Shown one piece after another: positions 57,101 to 63,100 of a stretch of 64,000 nt of DNA. The notes under the pieces were generated by a model that was not told the DNA's origin, made no database searches, and saw nothing but the letters and a program-made list of their open reading frames with translations. Within the stretch, counting starts at the first letter, position 1. The number at the start of each line of letters is the position of its first letter. Both the position numbers and the translations under genes were made by a program. Source of the DNA: Siphonodentalium dalli (taxonomy: Eukaryota; Mollusca; Scaphopoda; Gadilida; Siphonodentaliidae); contig CP136067.1 in the NCBI GenBank assembly GCA_032622095.1, forward strand, positions 94,602,707-94,666,706. The letters run 5' to 3'.

Positions 57101-60100
57101 CATTTAATAAAAATACTGATTATAGCCACAGAAGGCGTTCGTAATAAGGTTAGAATGTTGAACTATCAAATAAAAAATATCAAATCGTATACCAGTATAT
57201 CACCTAAAATCATATGTGCTACTTGAGGTGTCCAAATATTTCTATTTACGGTATTTGCCAGAATATGTGTGCAAAGTGCTACAACTGATGATTTATTGTG
57301 TTTTAATACTAAGAAATAAATGTTAGGTGACTTGAGTACAACCAGGGCTGTATTCTCGAGTTATCGTTCTTTGCTGAAAATGACAGCTTTTCTGTAAAAA
57401 TAAGTATTTCAACATGCCATATCTCATCACTGGGGAGTTATTGATAATGAAAATAAGAACAAAGTCTAACTATTTTTTCATGTTCTTTATTGTCATAATG
57501 ATTTTACAAGCTTTGTATTTATATTTTTCATTTTTACTAACTGCAAACACTTTCTGTTTCTTTAAGTCAATAAAATTTGGTTATTCTAATTTTGCAGGGA
57601 TAGGTGGATTCATCACGAAAATCAGGTCAAGGCCAACCAAGAAAGAAGAAGAACGTGAGTGCTCAGTTTTCTAGCCTTGAAAGAAATTTTATAATTGTCA
57701 ATTTAAAATAATTCTTGTTAATTCCATCTTCATTTGGTTTAGCATTAAGTTGCCCATAAGAGAATTGAATGATAGATGGAATGACTCAATTTGATTGGTC
57801 GTAGACTAGATTCCTATTTAGCACCTTAGTGCAGTGAGGTTAGTGAATTCAAGGATAACAATTTGATTTTACAGGGATCTCTGAATTGACTCAACGCTCG
57901 AGAAACTAACATTGCTGTATTAAAGATGGTCTATCTTTTCTGGGCCATGATTACGATTACATAATTTGTGTAAATCCTGATCTCAAAACTACTATTTTAT
58001 GAATAAAATACAGATACAACTGAATATTTGGTACATTAATTGTCTATTAATGCATAATATAAAAGTGGTTTATTTCAATCGTAAGATTGTGGTGAAATCA
58101 AAAGCAATTAGCCATGATTTCGGATGCTAACAAGATTGAAGTCTCTATTTTGGTACGCACTGAGCATTTTTTTTCTGTTTGAAAAATAGCACCTAAAACT
58201 GCCCTGCAGATGTGATAACAAATCTAAATATTCTTTATATTAATTAATAGAACAGGTGTCCTCGATTCATATTTTATTATGTTATACCCCGGAAACTATA
58301 AAACTTTCTGGGAAGAGATAGATCATCTTTTATGCTGTAGGTAAAAGGGCCTGAAATCACTATTCTGTGTTCATAATGATTTTGGCTGGCATTTTTATCC
58401 TGTATCTTTCTATAGCAGCAACTAATCCAGACGGGACTCCAGCTGATGGAGCTGCAAAAGCACCTGGTGATAAACCGAAGAGGACCCGACGCCCAAAGAA
58501 GAGGGGTCACCTGGAAGAGAGTTATCCTTCTTACATGCAGGTATGTCACTGTCTACTTTGAGGCCTCGATTACATACATACACTGTCAATCATTACGTTA
58601 TCAAAACACACCAGCCATTAAGTTTGTATTGATATGACATGCTTTAACCATTTCAGTGTAAAAAAAAGTATTTTGGGTATGCTTAAGCATGCTATAGCGA
58701 ATTAAAAACAAACTGGATAAAACCTTAGGGGCATGTTATAACTCAAAACTATCACCAAGTATTCATAGTAATAATTTTGATGCCCATGAAAAACGTAAGA
58801 TTCCCTGGCACTAAACCTACAAAATAAGTCTGTTAAAGAATATAAGAAAAAATTATTAAAATTGTAAAAAATTGTAAAAAATAATAACAAATGATGAAAA
58901 ATTGTCAGGCCAATGCATTCTCTTATATATGCGAGGCGACCTATGGTCTACTCGCATATATAAGAGAATGCATTGGCACAGGTTATATGGGTTGATACAA
59001 AAATCGGACCTGGCACTGAAAGGGTTGAGGCATTCAAAATAAATTGTTCTTTCTCAGGCCAAAAATGTTAGAAAAGCATGCAAGCTCATTTTAGAATTTA
59101 CTTATTATTCTGGTTTCTAATTAAATAAAACTTGGTGTGTTAAAAACATAGACAGGTGGAAGCAATGTTTGATTAACCCTTTCAGTGCCAAGTCCTATTT
59201 TTGTATCAACCCATATTTCCTTGATAATTTTTCAAATTTATTGATTATAATAATGTGATACATTGATGGTAAGAGGTCTAAGAGCTCTTTCCATCAATGT
59301 ATCACATTATTATAATCAATAAATTTGAAAAATGATCAAGGAAATATGGGTTGATACAAAAATCGGACTTGGCACTGAAAGGGTTAAATGGTTTTTCTCA
59401 GAATAGAAATTTTCATGTCTAAGTGCCACGCAGACGCTACGATTAAAATCATAAGTGGGGAAAATCGTAGGTGGAGAAATCGTAGCTTGCCCGCAGACGC
59501 TACGGTGCTGCGATGTTTGCAGCTACGATTTTATCCACGTGATCGATCACATGATAGCAAAACGTTAGACCACATTCTCCGCATTATGCAACTAAATACA
59601 TATGCATGGCATGTATCTCAATTTTCTAAACTAACAATTTGATGTTGAAAGTTCAAGTGAAATTGAATACGGTATATTTTTTATTTTGACATTTTTGTAC
59701 CTGTCAACTCAACAGGCTCAGCTGCCCCAATTGAATTTCAACAATTGCGGCAGCCCTCTACTCCTTGTCTGATGTGTGGTATAGGCCTGCACTGCCTGCT
59801 GTGCCACATCTCCACCAATGTGGCCTCGTTTATGTAAGTGCAAGAAGTTTGTAAACTTTGCGCCATTTTTGAATGTTTTCTTTTTGTGGTATTTACAACA
59901 TGACAAGTGCGACAGTGGTCATGTGACAGCTACAATCGCGCGCGTTGCCAAGGTCACGCCACGATTTTCCTGGTAAAATAAAACTGCTTGATTGCTACGA
60001 TTTGGCTACGATATTGTCGTGGGCATGCGCATTGGATGCTTCCTCCTGCGATTTCCCCCACTTACGATTTTAATCGCAGCGTGTGCGGTGGCACTAAAAT

Positions 60101-63100
60101 GCCACCGGTCAAATAAAGCCACCTTATTCGGTGGACATGTGACCTAGCGGCCTTTCAATTTTACTGAATATTTTGTTACTTTTGTAGAATGCATTCTTCG
60201 GTGAAGAAATGATAACAAAGAGTAGAGACGGGAAGCATAAATTATCTGATGACTCGGACTCCGAACCTGAGGAGTTTGATCCCGCTAGTCTGTATACAGT
60301 ACAGAGCAAGAAGAATTCAGAAATCTCTCTACCTGCGGACTGGGTTCCGAAGCCACCTCCACTGAAAATCGATAGACCTTCAGATGAGAAGAAAGAAACA
60401 AAAGACCTCTCGGACAGTGATCAGAATGAAGACATACAAAACATAGGTATGTATTGGGCACAAGTCTGAGTTTAGTGTGTCTGACATTTACAGAATGAGG
60501 TGCCCAGAGGGGGAATTTAGTGACGCTGTCCCGCACAGTTGTTTAGCGTCGCCAAATTCACCCTACGTGCACCTCATTCTGCTTAGGCCTTAACTTCTAT
60601 GGGAGCCCTAGGATCAGATTGAGTTTCCCCAGTTGAAGTTGGTGATGTTCACCCATTATTAGTCGCCTTGATTATGCATTTTATCTTCTGCAAATTATAG
60701 GATATAGAAACTTCTCAGAATGGAAAAAGTTAACTAAAACAATGTTAATTTGGGACTATAGATATTTCCCAGAAGATGAGGCCGAAACAGAATAAGGGGG
60801 TGAAATTGGTGTCAATTGGAATGGCACATTGAGATGTCCCTCAACTCAGATCAAGCTTGAACATCTTGGACAGTGTACAAAATGAAGATATACAAATATA
60901 GCTATACACACTATTATGTTGTAAAATATTGAAGTTGTTTAGCAATATTTAATCAATACAGGTCCCAATGTTTGAGCTGTCGGCTCCAAGTTGACTAAGT
61001 TATCATTTATAATAATGGGGCGTGAGTGATACATGTGGTTTGTTTTTATATCTTTTTGTGATTAATAAGTCATTTGTGGTGCTAAATAGAGTTTAAAAAG
61101 TTGGAATATATATTATTTAGGTGAGATAAGTTTTTGCTTCTCTATAGTATATTGTGATTCCAGATATGACAATATTTGACAGCGACATATCACTGGGAAA
61201 AGTCGTTAATACATTAATGTTTTTATAATTCTTTGGTACCTTCCAGATGAGGGTGATTTGAAGGGACTGTTCCCAAGTGACCTTCACGATGATGAAGAGC
61301 TCTTCAACATAATGGGCGACGACTTTGTCAAGGAATCTGAAGGTACTCTTCATAACTCATCCCTTTTTATGCACCCGTTTTTAAAAAACTGAATGGAATG
61401 AAATTGCTATGTGAGTTTATTAGCCCAAATACAGGTCTTTTTCGAATTTGTGTTCCGCTCGCCAATTTTCCCAGAGTTATGGCCCTTTGTTGGAATTACC
61501 ACAGGCGTATTTAGCCATGCCCTGACGTTGCTCTTGTTAATATCTAAATATGTTAACAATGCTTGCATGTTGAAGGTGTGATAACAGCCAAGAGCTTGCA
61601 TAATTTAAACCATGAAGCATATTTAATTGACGAAACTTAAGAGTTGAAGCGTTCACTTGTGGCACTGTCAATGCAGCAATATGTGTTGCCATCTGGCAGT
61701 GGACTATTAAGTTTCCTCACAATCCTGGTTTAGTTGGATTTAGTCAATTGTGACAGTCGAGTTGTACGTTTTTCAGATATTATGCCAAATTGTGACCCTT
61801 GAGCAAGGTCACTTGTACTGTGCTTGATTTGTCGTACGTGGATGTGCCGTGTTTGGTAAATGTAAGCCGCTTTAGTGAAGCACCTGTATGATACTGGGGT
61901 AATAGTTTGATTGTTACAGTACTTCTTTGCTTTAGATAAGCTCTATATAAAAAAGTCACCATTATCGCTATTTAACCCTTTCTATACTAAATGGATTCTT
62001 CCACTCAATTATAAAAGTATAAATTGGATTGATCTATTATTCAATTGGAGGGATGTAAAGGATATATGAACAGACAACAGCATGACAAAAATGATAATAC
62101 AAGTGTGCAGAAGAATTCATATTCATTGGTGGGAAATGTTAGATAATAGTCATTTGTTAAAGTTATTATCTAAACATTTCCTACGGGGACTACTCATCAA
62201 TGAGTATTTAGTATAGAAAGGGTTAATTGTTTGCTAATAATGGATGCTTCATATGGTTTGAAAAGAGTCACCCATGTTTGTGATTTAATAACTTATTTTG
62301 ACTTTCTGCAGATTAATGCACAGATATTTTTACAATATCAAGAACAAAAAAACTAACAAAGCATCTTATTCGTTTGTCTCAATATGGACATTGAAACCAT
62401 TCCTCATGTATTTTTCAGATTTGGACATTGAAACGAAACCATTCCTCATGTATTTTTCAGATTTGGACATTGAACCGAAACCATTCCTCATGTATTTTTC
62501 AGATTTGGACATTGAACTGAAACCATTTCTCATGTATTTTTCAGTTTTGGACATTGAACCCAAACCATTCCTCATGTATTTTTCAGATTTGGACATTGAA
62601 CCGAAACCATTCCTCATGTATTTTTCAGATTTGGACATTGAACCCAAACCTTTCCTCATGTATTTTTTAGATTTGGACATTGAACCCAAACCATTCCTCA
62701 TGTATTTTTTTAGATTTGGACATTGATGATGATGATACAATGGATGCTATTGAAGAAATGTCGGGTGATGGATCAGAGAAGAAAGAATATTTACCAGATA
62801 ATCTTGACAACATTCTCGATGTCGACAAAAATTTAAATGTGGAAGCAATCCTGTCTGAAGGTATTTACCTGCCATGATAGGGAGAGGGCGCAGGAACATT
62901 AGCTGACTAGTTCCTCTTATCATATCACGCAGCATCAATTCTATAGATACCAACAATCAAGCCTTGAAATAGGGTGTCTGTAATTTGCAGAATGAGGTTC
63001 CCAGAGGGTGAATTTGGTGATGCTAGCCTGCTTAGCAGGGTAGCATAACTAAATTCACCCTCTGGGGACCTCATTCTGCATATGACAGACACCATATTTC

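Noticed and set aside
62298..62726. 142-codon frame of LDIEPKPFLMYFS repeats as a gene
   Set aside because: It is the 42-bp array of exon 29 acceptors; the frame ends in a stop at the last unit and does not enter the exon.
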